Assembly: GCA_903821745.1 (NCBI GenBank)
Contig: CAIJMI010000004.1
Coordinates: forward strand, 124,001 to 188,000
Source of the DNA: Candidatus Gottesmanbacteria bacterium
GTDB lineage: Bacteria > Patescibacteria > Microgenomatia > UBA10105 > UBA927
Length of the DNA: 64,000 nt
Direction: 5' to 3'
Shown: piece after piece, positions 26,166 to 34,834 of the stretch
Numbering within the stretch: position 1 is the first letter of the stretch
Layout of the letters: each line of letters begins with the position of its first letter
Translations under genes and position numbers: made by a program
Notes under the pieces: generated by a model
The model's database searches: none
Seen by the model: only the letters and a program-made list of their open reading frames with translations
What the model was told of the DNA's origin: nothing

Positions 26166-26756
26166 TTATTGAGATAAATTATTGCATGCTGTGCGGCAGT
26201 ACTGATAATCGCCGCAGGCAAGACCGGAAGAAGCAGATTCACACGCTTGCTTACATTGCTGCTGGTTACCGCTCGAAGTAAATTTAGAGTAGTCTCCATT
26301 TCGACCAAGGGTAGTCGGTATTGTGAACGTTTTAAACGTCGTATTTTTACTAAAATCATATGTAGCGGCGGCATCACGGCATGCTTTATGAAGTGAGGCA
26401 TCACCGCTCAAACAATCACAACAATCTTTACTTGCCGATTCGTCTTTCGTATTTTCCAAACATGTACTGTATAAGGAATAGGCGATAGAAGTATTTTGTG
26501 TATTTCCTCCATTTGTTTTTGTTGCAGGTTTTTGGCCAGGAGTTGCATTATTTTGATTCCTTTTCGTTTCTGTGGAAACCATCGGTGTAGGAGAAATAGT
26601 TGTGACTACTTGAGTTGTCTTGGATTGCGCCGTTGGAAACATTTTTTTACCATAGATATCCCAGATCATACCTCCGAGAACTAAAATAAATATGATTGAA
26701 AGTACACCGATGATAATTTTTTCTTTTATTGTTATTGTGTTATTTATACTATTCAT
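26166..26756 (-). CDS. Membrane-anchored Cys-rich protein of unknown function
   Basis: 196 residues: one N-terminal membrane helix (about 14-32), a Thr/Ser/Pro/Lys-rich linker (to about 80) and a C-terminal domain with eight or more cysteines, in SKDCCDCLSGD, HKACRDAAATYDF, QCKQACES, ACGDYQYCRTAC. Paired cysteines suggest disulfides outside the membrane. I do not recognise the family. Gene order between the LTxxQ-like protein and the phosphoesterases suggests a joint envelope function. Confidence 0.65.
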   Translation of the reverse strand: MNSINNTITIKEKIIIGVLSIIFILVLGGMIWDIYGKKMFPTAQSKTTQVVTTISPTPMVSTETKRNQNNATPGQKPATKTNGGNTQNTSIAYSLYSTCLENTKDESASKDCCDCLSGDASLHKACRDAAATYDFSKNTTFKTFTIPTTLGRNGDYSKFTSSGNQQQCKQACESASSGLACGDYQYCRTACNNLSQ

Positions 26757-26776
26757 ACTATATTTCCTTTCTTTAT

Positions 26777-28399
26777 TTATTTTCCAAATAGAAAATCTGT
26801 GTTAACAACAGTAGGAAACGCAATTTTTTCCGAATAGAGATAGGCAGATGTGCTCGGACAGGTATACCCATCCAGGTTTCTCAGTTTTAATAAATTAGCT
26901 TTCTGCTCCGTAGTAAGGGTTTTTCCGACTTGTGCAAAGGCAGTTGCATAGTAATAGGAGATTTCACCATCATACTGTCCGTACTCTCTTGAAAGTGCCA
27001 AAACTTTTGCTTCATCAATGGTTGTTGAAGTTAATAGCTTCCGTAACTCTGTGGAAATAGCTCTTCGTTTTTCAACAATTCCATTAAGTGCTGTTTTTTG
27101 GGTAGCAACAAGATTAGTGATAATTGGCTTTTGCGTACTACTTAGTGCGTTTATAAACGCCTGTCCTTGATCGCCAGTTATGGATTCGTCAATCGTATAT
27201 CCGGCATTTCCGATAGCAGGCGCATCTTTTATATAAAATCCTCCGAAGTAATCCGCTTGCCGCTCCGGACAAAAGTAGGTATCTGCTTCGACATTTCCAG
27301 CATACCAACCAAACATTTCGCTCGCATAGGTCATCACCAAGACTGATTCTTCTCTAGATACACCACTACCAACCTGATCAGGAAGAACTGCCCAAGAGGC
27401 AAATCCGCCTTTCACCATACCATCAAGATATGCTTTTTGCGTTGTGTCGAGGGATTTGAGAACCTCAGCATATAACTGGGCTCTTTGGATGCTTATCTTT
27501 GCGTCAAGTGTGTATAAGTCTGCCGAATATTGCATGACTGCAGATTTACTCAATCCTGTTGTTCCAGAGGGGATATCACCAGTCAGTTGACGGCGAAATG
27601 CGACCATAAGAGGAAATCGTTTGTATGCAAATTCATTTACCAAACTACTTTGAGATTTAGCCAGAGCAAACAATTTTGCCTTCTGAGTTGTATTCAACGT
27701 TTTTAAAACATTATAAGCAGAGTTTGTTACAAAATCCGTATCATGCCCTTTGCCGTTTGCGGTAAGATCCCGTAAATATTGAAATCCAAAAAAATCAGCC
27801 ACTTTTCCTGGTGGCAAAAACGAATCTGAACACGTGTTCCCTGTTAAAAACCCTAAACCGTCAAACGCAAGGGTATTGAGTTGTGCTTGATCTGATATTG
27901 CTTGTTCTATACCATATGCTTGTTTGCCACCAGCTTGAGTTTGATTCGTCGTTTTATCACTATTAGTTGGTTGTGTTTTTTGTTGTCCACCCTCAGAATC
28001 ACTACGTTTACATGCAAGTACGCCTGGTTTATCATCACATGTTCCCTGGGCGATACTTTCTCGATCACTAAATTCACATGTGTCACCAATTGCTTTTCCT
28101 GTGCATGCGCTGATTGCTGCTTCAGGAGGCATATTGGTCTTGTTTTCAGTTGCGACTGTGGTTTTTGTATTAGTAGATGTGGTGGTCTGGTTTTTCTTTG
28201 TAAGAAACCATAAAACACTTGTCACAAGAATGGCAATAACAAGTGCCCCCTCAATAATATATGTTGGTCTATTTGATATTGTGTTGATAAAGGTAGAAAC
28301 TTTATTTTTAAAACCACCTTGTTCTTGCTGAATATGTAATGGATCTACTTCAACGATGGGAGCGTTAGTACTTTCATTTGGTTCAATTGTATTTTTCAT
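26777..28399 (-). CDS. Secreted/anchored helical protein with LTxxQ-like repeats
   Basis: 540 residues: cytoplasmic start, one membrane helix (about 48-66), a Thr-rich linker, a small Cys-containing segment (CTGKAIGDTCEF), then a long all-helical region. That region repeats LNTTQKAKLFAL, LDTTQKAYLDGM, LSSTQKPIITNL and LTTEQKANLLKL, which resemble the LTxxQ motif of CpxP/Spy periplasmic stress chaperones. Being next to a two-component system like cpxP makes a sensory or chaperone role plausible; this is inference. No close named family recognised. Confidence 0.6.
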   Translation of the reverse strand: MKNTIEPNESTNAPIVEVDPLHIQQEQGGFKNKVSTFINTISNRPTYIIEGALVIAILVTSVLWFLTKKNQTTTSTNTKTTVATENKTNMPPEAAISACTGKAIGDTCEFSDRESIAQGTCDDKPGVLACKRSDSEGGQQKTQPTNSDKTTNQTQAGGKQAYGIEQAISDQAQLNTLAFDGLGFLTGNTCSDSFLPPGKVADFFGFQYLRDLTANGKGHDTDFVTNSAYNVLKTLNTTQKAKLFALAKSQSSLVNEFAYKRFPLMVAFRRQLTGDIPSGTTGLSKSAVMQYSADLYTLDAKISIQRAQLYAEVLKSLDTTQKAYLDGMVKGGFASWAVLPDQVGSGVSREESVLVMTYASEMFGWYAGNVEADTYFCPERQADYFGGFYIKDAPAIGNAGYTIDESITGDQGQAFINALSSTQKPIITNLVATQKTALNGIVEKRRAISTELRKLLTSTTIDEAKVLALSREYGQYDGEISYYYATAFAQVGKTLTTEQKANLLKLRNLDGYTCPSTSAYLYSEKIAFPTVVNTDFLFGK

Positions 28400-28447
28400 A
28401 TATTGTTACTGTATCAAAATATTACTTGGAAAAAGCTTAGAATTTTA

Positions 28448-29506
28448 TTATTTAATCGGTAATAAAATCGTAAATGTCGTGCCTTTTCCTAATACACTTT
28501 CTACTGTTATTTTTCCTTGGTGTTGTGCGATGATTTGTTGTGCGATGGATAGACCTAGTCCATATCCACCGATGCCGGTTTTAGATCGTGAGTTATCTCC
28601 ACGATAGAAACGTTCAAATATATGAGCGATAGCTGAGGTTTCAATACCAATCCCAGTGTCTTTAATCAGGAGACACGCAGCACCATTTTGTGATAAAAGC
28701 TTTATTTCGATTGAACCGTTGTCTTTATTGTATTTAATTGCATTATCCAAAAAGTTATTGATCATTTCCCTCAAACCATCAACATTTCCGTGTATTGTTA
28801 TTGGTGTCGTTTTGCATGAAACGGTAATATGGTGAACCTCGGCTTTTGGTGTCATTCTTTTTACGCAGCCCTGCACCAATTCGTCAATACGAATATCACT
28901 GAAACTTTGTTTATCTATTGTTCTTGAATATTTTTCAATGGTAAGCAAATTATTCGTAAGCGTTTCTAAACTGTTGACGTCATCCAAATTGCTTATGAGG
29001 ATTTGTTTCATTTGTTTATATGGAATTGGTCCCATTTTTAGGGTTACCTCAATTGCGGTTTTGAGTGTTGTGAGAGGGGTTCTGAGTTCATGCGAAGCAT
29101 TTGCAACAAATTTCTTTTGGTCATCAATCATTTGTTCAATTGGTAAAAGCGTTTTGCCAGCTAATATATAGGAGGCAAAAGCAGAGAGTCCTAATACAAG
29201 AATATTTGCAAGAAATAAATAGAGAAGGAGTTGATTTCGACTAGCAAGATATTCTTGTTGAATTTGTGCATTGAAGGGTGGATCTACAAGCTCGGGTTGT
29301 AGATCTTTTGGGTCAGGGAGTGGTTTAGGAAGCACAATTTTTAGTTGGTCAGCAACAATTTTTTGTTGTTCCCGCCGTGCGCTTCGAAGTAGTTCAGCGT
29401 TTAGCGATGAATAGACAACACCACTAAAAATAAACGATACGATCATAAGAATCATGACGTACCAGAGTGTGAGTTTTATTCTTGCTTGTTGGAACTGATT
29501 ATTCAT
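28448..29506 (-). CDS. Sensor histidine kinase
   Basis: About 352 residues: two membrane helices (about 13-35 and 92-112) enclosing a short extracellular sensor loop, then a HisKA domain with the phospho-acceptor in FVANASHELRTPLTTL, and an ATPase domain with N box NFLDNAIKYN, G1 DTGIGI, F box FERFYRGD and G2 GGYGLGLSI. The start at 29506 overlaps the stop of the response regulator by 8 nt. The loop of only ~55 residues suggests sensing of a small ligand or a partner protein, perhaps the LTxxQ-like protein. Confidence 0.94.
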   Translation of the reverse strand: MNNQFQQARIKLTLWYVMILMIVSFIFSGVVYSSLNAELLRSARREQQKIVADQLKIVLPKPLPDPKDLQPELVDPPFNAQIQQEYLASRNQLLLYLFLANILVLGLSAFASYILAGKTLLPIEQMIDDQKKFVANASHELRTPLTTLKTAIEVTLKMGPIPYKQMKQILISNLDDVNSLETLTNNLLTIEKYSRTIDKQSFSDIRIDELVQGCVKRMTPKAEVHHITVSCKTTPITIHGNVDGLREMINNFLDNAIKYNKDNGSIEIKLLSQNGAACLLIKDTGIGIETSAIAHIFERFYRGDNSRSKTGIGGYGLGLSIAQQIIAQHQGKITVESVLGKGTTFTILLPIK

Positions 29507-30179
29507 GTGTATCAATTTTATATCCGAAACCTCGGACTGTATGAATAAGCGGCTTCAAAGAGGGAAATGGTTTATCTATTTTTTCTCGTAAATAGTTAAT
29601 ATATACTTCTACCGTATTTGGTAGGATATCATCTTCATAGCTCCAAATATTCTGAATTATTTCATCTTTATTTTTTACATCTCCTTTGTGTTTGAGTAAG
29701 AACTCAAGGAGCGCATATTCTCTTTTTGAAAGTGAAATTTTTATCTTTACTCTCTTTACTTCTCGTTTTATTGTGTTCAGCGTTAGATTACCAAGTTTTA
29801 AAACCCCATCAGTTTGTTGTTTTGGTCTTCTTGATAGCGCTCGTATACGAGCTACCAATTCCGCAAAAACGAATGGTTTAATGAGATAATCATCTGCTCC
29901 GGCATTAAGACATTCAACTTTATCATCCGTTGCCCCTTTGGCGGTAAGAACGAGTATGGGAGTGTGTATATCTTTTTTTCGGAGATCTCTTAAAAGTTCC
30001 AAGCCTGGTATCTTTGGCAACATAAGATCAATGATTATAACGTCGTATGGTTCAGATGAGGCTAAATCAAATCCTTCTTCTCCATCGAAGGCAAGGTCAA
30101 CCGACCAGGATTCCAGTTCCAAACCGGTTTTGATGAACTGCGCTATTTTATGCTCGTCTTCCACAACGAGAATCTTCAT
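29499..30179 (-). CDS. OmpR/PhoB-family response regulator
   Basis: About 226 residues: receiver domain with acidic VVEDEH, the phospho-acceptor Asp in VIIIDLMLPKIPG and the Lys in VLTAKG, then a winged-helix DNA-binding domain (SKREYALLEFLL ... NTVEVYINYLREKID ... IHTVRGFGYKI). The ATG at 30179 is chosen because TATAAT (30189-30194, reverse strand) ends 9 nt upstream, so the transcript would be near-leaderless. It heads the six-gene operon and may regulate it. Confidence 0.95.
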   Translation of the reverse strand: MKILVVEDEHKIAQFIKTGLELESWSVDLAFDGEEGFDLASSEPYDVIIIDLMLPKIPGLELLRDLRKKDIHTPILVLTAKGATDDKVECLNAGADDYLIKPFVFAELVARIRALSRRPKQQTDGVLKLGNLTLNTIKREVKRVKIKISLSKREYALLEFLLKHKGDVKNKDEIIQNIWSYEDDILPNTVEVYINYLREKIDKPFPSLKPLIHTVRGFGYKIDTHE

Positions 30180-30255
30180 ATTATCTGTATTATACAAAAG
30201 TAAATCTTGGAAGGAGCTTAAAGAATTATGAAAAAAATCACTAGTCTAAATGGAG

Positions 30256-30308
30256 AGTAAATAGGTTCGAACTTCGTCCATTGCGTGGAGCAAGGTTTTT
30301 TAGCTTCA
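30256..30308 (+). repeat. Diverged repeat B, copy 1
   Basis: The segment with AGGTTCGAAC and CCATTGCGTGGAGCAAGG and ending GCTTCA matches 34176-34259, which holds an extra ~30-nt hairpin in the middle. TTCGAA followed by GGAGCAAG also recalls the T-loop and 3' end of tRNA-Asn. Confidence 0.5.
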
Positions 30309-30356
30309 GTTTTTCCTCATACCACAAAGTATTTTCGAACTTGATATAATTCGTAT

Positions 30357-30911
30357 ATGGTCGGGCAAGTAATTTTTGAAGGGAAAACAAAACAAGATAA
30401 GCAGTATGTAATTCGTTATCCTCAAGAGGGCGACGCGCAGGCAATGTGCGATTACATTAATGAACTTTCTCAAGAGCACACATACATTCGTTTTCAAGGA
30501 GAAACAGTTTCTTTAGAAGATGAAACAAAGTATTTACAAGAGCAGCTTGAGAAAATAAGAAAGAATAAAACAGTTCAACTCCTCGTTATTTGCGAAGGTA
30601 AAATTATGGGAATTTCTGCCATTGATTTAAAAGACAAAACAGAAAGTCATGAAGGTGTTTTCGGTATCTCATTAGCCAAAGATATTCGAGGAGAAGGTAT
30701 TGGAAAGATACTAATGAAATTAACCATCGAAGAAGCCGAAAAACACTTATCTGAACTTCGCCTTATCACACTTGGCGTGTTTGGAGATAACCAGCTTGCT
30801 TTTAAGATGTATGAAGACTTCGACTTTCAGGAATATGGAAGACTACCAGGAGGCTCACTACATGATGGTAATTATGTTGACCACGTATATATGTATAAGA
30901 AAATTCGTTAA
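30357..30911 (+). CDS. GNAT family N-acetyltransferase
   Basis: The 184-residue protein has the acetyl-CoA binding motif A, SLAKDIRGEGIGKILMKL, and the C-terminal NQLAFKMYEDFDFQEYGR typical of RimJ/RimI-like GNAT enzymes. Target unknown. TATAAT (30345-30350) lies 6 nt before the ATG, a clear near-leaderless start. It is divergent from the response-regulator operon. Confidence 0.92.
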   Translation: MVGQVIFEGKTKQDKQYVIRYPQEGDAQAMCDYINELSQEHTYIRFQGETVSLEDETKYLQEQLEKIRKNKTVQLLVICEGKIMGISAIDLKDKTESHEGVFGISLAKDIRGEGIGKILMKLTIEEAEKHLSELRLITLGVFGDNQLAFKMYEDFDFQEYGRLPGGSLHDGNYVDHVYMYKKIR

Positions 30912-31006
30912 TTAATGCTTGCAAGGAGCTTCTGTGTCTGTTGCATAACTACTTCAGGATAATCAACGCTTGAGATAATTTGCTGGGAGAAATCGTCCCA
31001 TTGAGC

Positions 31007-31090
31007 GAGCAAGTGATATTTTAGAGCGTATTAACAATCTAAACCACTAATTAAACCATAAGCGTTTAAGCCTTCTTATCTAATTTTACT
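31007..31090 (+). repeat. Diverged direct repeat A, copy 2
   Basis: Matches 23964-24045 (GAGCAAGTGAT ... CAATCTAAACCACTAATTAA ... AAGCCTTCT). The ~200-nt stretch 30912-31111 around it has no gene that I can support. Confidence 0.7.
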
Positions 31091-31111
31091 ATAGTTTGGT
31101 ATACTAAATTC

Positions 31112-31699
31112 ATGCGCCGTAAACGACGTATATATGTATCGCACCATTTGCACAAATGGAAATATAAAAATATAACTCTTGCCACTTTTGGTATTCTTTT
31201 AGCAGTTGTTCTTTCTCAAATCGAAGCGTTTCATACATTTCTTATGCACATTGGAGGATTTGGTTATATAGGGGCATTTATTGCAGGGATGTTATTTGTA
31301 TCAACATTTACTGTAGCGACGAGCGCCCTCGTGTTATTAACCCTTGCTGAAACGTTATCACCAATTGAAATTGGGTTAATAGCCGGGCTTGGAGCAGTTG
31401 TTGGTGATTTAACTATTTTTCATTTTATAAAGGATAATTTAACTTCGGAAATAGAGCAGATATTTAATCATTTTGATAAGAAAAAACATCTCAAACATCT
31501 CTTTCATACAAAATATTTCAACTGGATGCTTCCTGTGTTTGGGGCAATTATTATTGCATCACCACTCCCTGATGAATTAGGGGTAAGTTTAATGGGATTA
31601 TCTCAAATGAATACAACGCGATTTATTATTCTATCGTATATTCTTAACTCCTTGGGAATATTTGTTGTAGTATCAGCATCAATATTTATTAAACCATAA
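31112..31699 (+). CDS. Small-transporter-like membrane protein (DedA/VTT-like)
   Basis: 195 residues with about five membrane helices; a loop with GDLTIFHFIKDNL and a re-entrant-like ASPLPDELGVSLMG resemble the VTT/small multidrug-like folds, but the DedA signature is not complete. TATACT (31100-31105) ends 6 nt before the ATG. It is 5 nt upstream of a P-type ATPase and probably co-transcribed with it, suggesting a joint role in ion or membrane homeostasis. Confidence 0.6.
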   Translation: MRRKRRIYVSHHLHKWKYKNITLATFGILLAVVLSQIEAFHTFLMHIGGFGYIGAFIAGMLFVSTFTVATSALVLLTLAETLSPIEIGLIAGLGAVVGDLTIFHFIKDNLTSEIEQIFNHFDKKKHLKHLFHTKYFNWMLPVFGAIIIASPLPDELGVSLMGLSQMNTTRFIILSYILNSLGIFVVVSASIFIKP

Positions 31700-31704
31700 T
31701 ATAT

Positions 31705-34146
31705 ATGTTTGAAGAGGAACAAGGGCTTTCTAAAAATGAAGTAATTCAAAGGCAACAGCTTGATGGTCTCAATGTACTACCCGAAAAAACACCTCCAAGT
31801 AAGTTTTCTATCTTTATTAATCAATTAAAAAGCCCGCTAGTCTATATTCTTCTGATTGCCTCGTTTATAACAATTGCGATAGGACATATCACTGACGCGA
31901 TCATTATTTTTATTGCAGTATTTATTAATACTGTGCTTGGATACATTCAAGAACAACGTGCTTCAAACGCGCTCCTTGCGCTGAAAAAGTATGTTACCCA
32001 CACAACGACCGTTATTCGGGAAGGAAAACGGATAAAGGTTCACACAACACATATTGTTCCCGGGGACGTTGTGGTGTTAGAACAAGGTGAAAATGTCCCA
32101 GCTGATGGAATACTTCTTTTTGCGAACCGACTATATATAGATGAATCCATTTTAACCGGTGAGAGTATTCCTGTAGGAAAGAGTAAAGATCAGACGGTAT
32201 CTATGGGTACTATTATTGCTTCAGGACAAGGAAGAATTCAGGTTGAAGCAATTGGAGGAAAGACGAAGATGGGTGCAATAGCCACACAGATTCAACAGGA
32301 CGAGGAACAAACGCCTCTTCAACGGCAGTTGCAGAAGTTTAGTAAACAACTTGTTGTGGTTATAACTGTTCTTACAGCATTTGTTTTTTTCCTTGGTGTT
32401 TTTTATCAATTTAGTTTAACTGAAATATTTATTACCTCTGTTGCGCTTGCCGTATCAAGTATTCCCGAAGGGTTGTTAGTATCTCTTACGGTTGTACTTG
32501 CTATTGGTATGCAAAAAATAGTCAAACATAGAGGGTTGGTACGGAAATTATCAGCTGCAGAGACACTCGGAGGAATCACTGTTATATGTGTTGATAAAAC
32601 TGGTACGTTAACACAGGGAAAAATGGAAGTAACTGATCATATTGGTGACGTCAAAGAATTGGCACAGCAGGTGCTCCTTGCCAACGATTTAGATGATCCG
32701 ATGGTTATAGCTGCATTTACCTGGGGAAGAACAATTATTCAGGATTTTATATCAGAGCATGCTCGACTTGACAGCATTCCATTTTCTCCAAAAGAGCGCT
32801 TCTTTATTAGTCTTCATGTATGGAACAAAAAAACAAACATGGTGTTTGTTAATGGTGCACCAGAGCAACTTCTTTCTTGGTCAACAGTTTCAGAAGAGGA
32901 GCAAAAAGAAATCAGTGCTGCTATCGAAGCACTTACAAAACAAGGAAAAAGACTTATCGGTTTTGCACGAAAAGAAGTAGATCATACGAAAAAAACGTTA
33001 GAGCATACCGATGCAAAGGAAAAGTTAACATGGGTAGGACTACTAGCGTTTTCAGACCCCGTGCGATTAGGGGTAAAAGAGGCGTTAGATGAAGCAAAAA
33101 CTGCGGGTATAAGAACAATTGTTATAACAGGAGATTATCCAAAAACATCAGAATTTGTCCTTGCTGAACTCGGGATGCCGGTTCATAGTGATGAGGTTGT
33201 CATAGGAGAACAACTTGAAAAAATGAATTCAGAAGAGTTGATAGACGCAGTTAAGAGCGCTCGATTATTTGCCCGAACTACCCCAGGCCAAAAACTGCTG
33301 ATTGTCGAAGCGTTAAAAAAGAACGGGGAAATAGTCGCAATGATGGGTGATGGCGTTAATGATGCACCCGCGCTTCACAAAGCAGACATCGGTATTGTTG
33401 TCGGGGACGCAACTGATGTGGCAAAAGAATCAGCTGACCTTGTTCTTCTTGATTCAAATTTTTCAACAATAATCAGGGCTATAGAAGAGGGGAGATCGAT
33501 GTTTGAGAATATACGAAAGATAATCCTATATCTTATGAGCGACGCCTTTGCAGAGATACTTGTAGTCGTCGGGAGTATTATATTATATTTACCTCTCCCT
33601 GTTACTGCAGTACAGATTTTGTGGATTAATCTGGTTTCTGATGGTTTTCCGGATCTTTCTTTAACAGTTGACCCTAAACGGAAGGATATTATGAGGGAAC
33701 ACCCGAGAAATCCTCATGAGCGGTTGGTCAACAGGTGGATGATGATACTTATCGGAACGGTAAGTGTTGTTGCGGGCGTGCTAGCGTTAGGATCATTTGT
33801 TGTTTTATACAAAACATCAGGGGATATACTGCTTGCAAGGTCATTTACATTTATTGTTCTTGGTCTAAATTCTCTAGCGTATGTATTTTCAGTCAGAACG
33901 CTCATGACACCTTTTTGGAAGAGCCGGCTTTTTGTTAACAAGTGGTTACTTGCAGCGGTGTGTGCCGGATTTGTTTTACAATGGATTCCATTTTCCACCC
34001 CTGTTCTCCGTCAATTTTTTGGATTAACCCAGATTCCCATTTCATACTGGATCATGGCAATAGCCTTTTCTGTAATCATGTTTATGATAATAGAAATGTT
34101 CAAGTTAGTGTATCGTTTTCGGAAATCAATAAAATTCTTAAATTAA
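31705..34146 (+). CDS. P2-type cation-transporting ATPase (Ca2+-ATPase-like)
   Basis: The 813-residue protein has all P-type blocks: actuator TGES, phosphorylation DKTGTLTQG, nucleotide-binding part, and hinge MMGDGVNDAPALHKADIGI. Membrane helix 4 has SSIPEGL and helix 6 ILWINLVSDGFPD, as in SERCA/PMCA-type pumps; helix 5 reads LMSDAFAEIL, where Ca2+ pumps usually have an Asn/Glu pair. Ca2+ export is the best guess; Mg2+ or Mn2+ remain possible. Confidence 0.9.
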   Translation: MFEEEQGLSKNEVIQRQQLDGLNVLPEKTPPSKFSIFINQLKSPLVYILLIASFITIAIGHITDAIIIFIAVFINTVLGYIQEQRASNALLALKKYVTHTTTVIREGKRIKVHTTHIVPGDVVVLEQGENVPADGILLFANRLYIDESILTGESIPVGKSKDQTVSMGTIIASGQGRIQVEAIGGKTKMGAIATQIQQDEEQTPLQRQLQKFSKQLVVVITVLTAFVFFLGVFYQFSLTEIFITSVALAVSSIPEGLLVSLTVVLAIGMQKIVKHRGLVRKLSAAETLGGITVICVDKTGTLTQGKMEVTDHIGDVKELAQQVLLANDLDDPMVIAAFTWGRTIIQDFISEHARLDSIPFSPKERFFISLHVWNKKTNMVFVNGAPEQLLSWSTVSEEEQKEISAAIEALTKQGKRLIGFARKEVDHTKKTLEHTDAKEKLTWVGLLAFSDPVRLGVKEALDEAKTAGIRTIVITGDYPKTSEFVLAELGMPVHSDEVVIGEQLEKMNSEELIDAVKSARLFARTTPGQKLLIVEALKKNGEIVAMMGDGVNDAPALHKADIGIVVGDATDVAKESADLVLLDSNFSTIIRAIEEGRSMFENIRKIILYLMSDAFAEILVVVGSIILYLPLPVTAVQILWINLVSDGFPDLSLTVDPKRKDIMREHPRNPHERLVNRWMMILIGTVSVVAGVLALGSFVVLYKTSGDILLARSFTFIVLGLNSLAYVFSVRTLMTPFWKSRLFVNKWLLAAVCAGFVLQWIPFSTPVLRQFFGLTQIPISYWIMAIAFSVIMFMIIEMFKLVYRFRKSIKFLN

Positions 34147-34175
34147 GCATAAGCAAATAGCTATTCTCAGAAGTA

Positions 34176-34259
34176 AGGAAGTAGATTCGAATTGCGTCAC
34201 TGAAAATCAAAAAGATTTCCAGTGTAAACCATTGCGTGGAGCCGGAGTTTTTCGCTTCA
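34176..34259 (+). repeat. Diverged repeat B, copy 2 with inserted hairpin
   Basis: Matches 30256-30308 at both ends (TAGATTCGAA and CCATTGCGTGGAGC...GCTTCA). In between, CACTGAAAATC (34198-34208) and GATTTCCAGTG (34214-34224) form a hairpin absent from copy 1. No U-tract follows, so it is not a standard terminator. Confidence 0.5.
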
Positions 34260-34357
34260 AATTATCACAAATGAAGTAACCTCGAAAGGACGTTCGAACC
34301 CAATGAAAAAAATTTCAATCTTCAGTTGTATTACTCATAGAAAGAGAGGTGAATTAC

Positions 34358-34729
34358 ATGAATAAAAAAACAATCATTGCATTAAGTATCGCATCTGTTG
34401 TTCTTGGAGGTATTTTTACTTTTCCAAAGATAGCAGAAGCATATAAAGGAAATCCTACAGTCAAAGGACCATATTACACAGAAGAACGTCATGAGGCTAT
34501 GGAAAAAGCGTTTGAAACAAAAGATTATAACGCTTGGAAAAACCTTATGCAGGGAAAAGGTCGAGTAACTCAAGTTATCAATCAGGATAATTTTGCGAAA
34601 TTTGCCCAAGCACACGAACTTGCTGAAGCAGGAAAACTGGAAGAAGCTGCTGCAATTCGAAAAGAATTAGGATTAGGTTTACATAATGGATCTGGTCAAG
34701 GAATGGGAATGGGACGATGGAGTAAGTGA
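34358..34729 (+). CDS. Small secreted protein of unknown function
   Basis: About 123 residues with a signal peptide (KKTIIALSIASVVLGGIF, cleavage probably after AEA), then a charged helical domain (EERHEAMEKAFETKDYNAWK, NFAKFAQAHELAEAGKLEEA) and a Gly/Met-rich tail. The helical pair recalls DUF2680-like secreted proteins, but I do not assign it. The ATG at 34358 follows GAGAGGTG. It precedes the ECF sigma gene. Confidence 0.65.
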   Translation: MNKKTIIALSIASVVLGGIFTFPKIAEAYKGNPTVKGPYYTEERHEAMEKAFETKDYNAWKNLMQGKGRVTQVINQDNFAKFAQAHELAEAGKLEEAAAIRKELGLGLHNGSGQGMGMGRWSK

Positions 34730-34834
34730 CTTTACTTTATAGGTCACAAACGCTTCCCCGTCAATATGACGGGGTTTGGCGTAGGAAAACCCAGGGAAAG
34801 AAATATGGAGCGGTAGTTGTATTACAATTGTGAT

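Noticed and set aside
26165..26404. 80-residue N-terminal extension of the second phosphoesterase
   Set aside because: It overlaps the Cys-rich gene in another frame and has no domain or signal; the ATG at 26164 is followed directly by a proper membrane anchor.
34198..34224. Hairpin as terminator of the P-type ATPase gene
   Set aside because: No U-tract follows; it is better explained as an insertion within repeat B.
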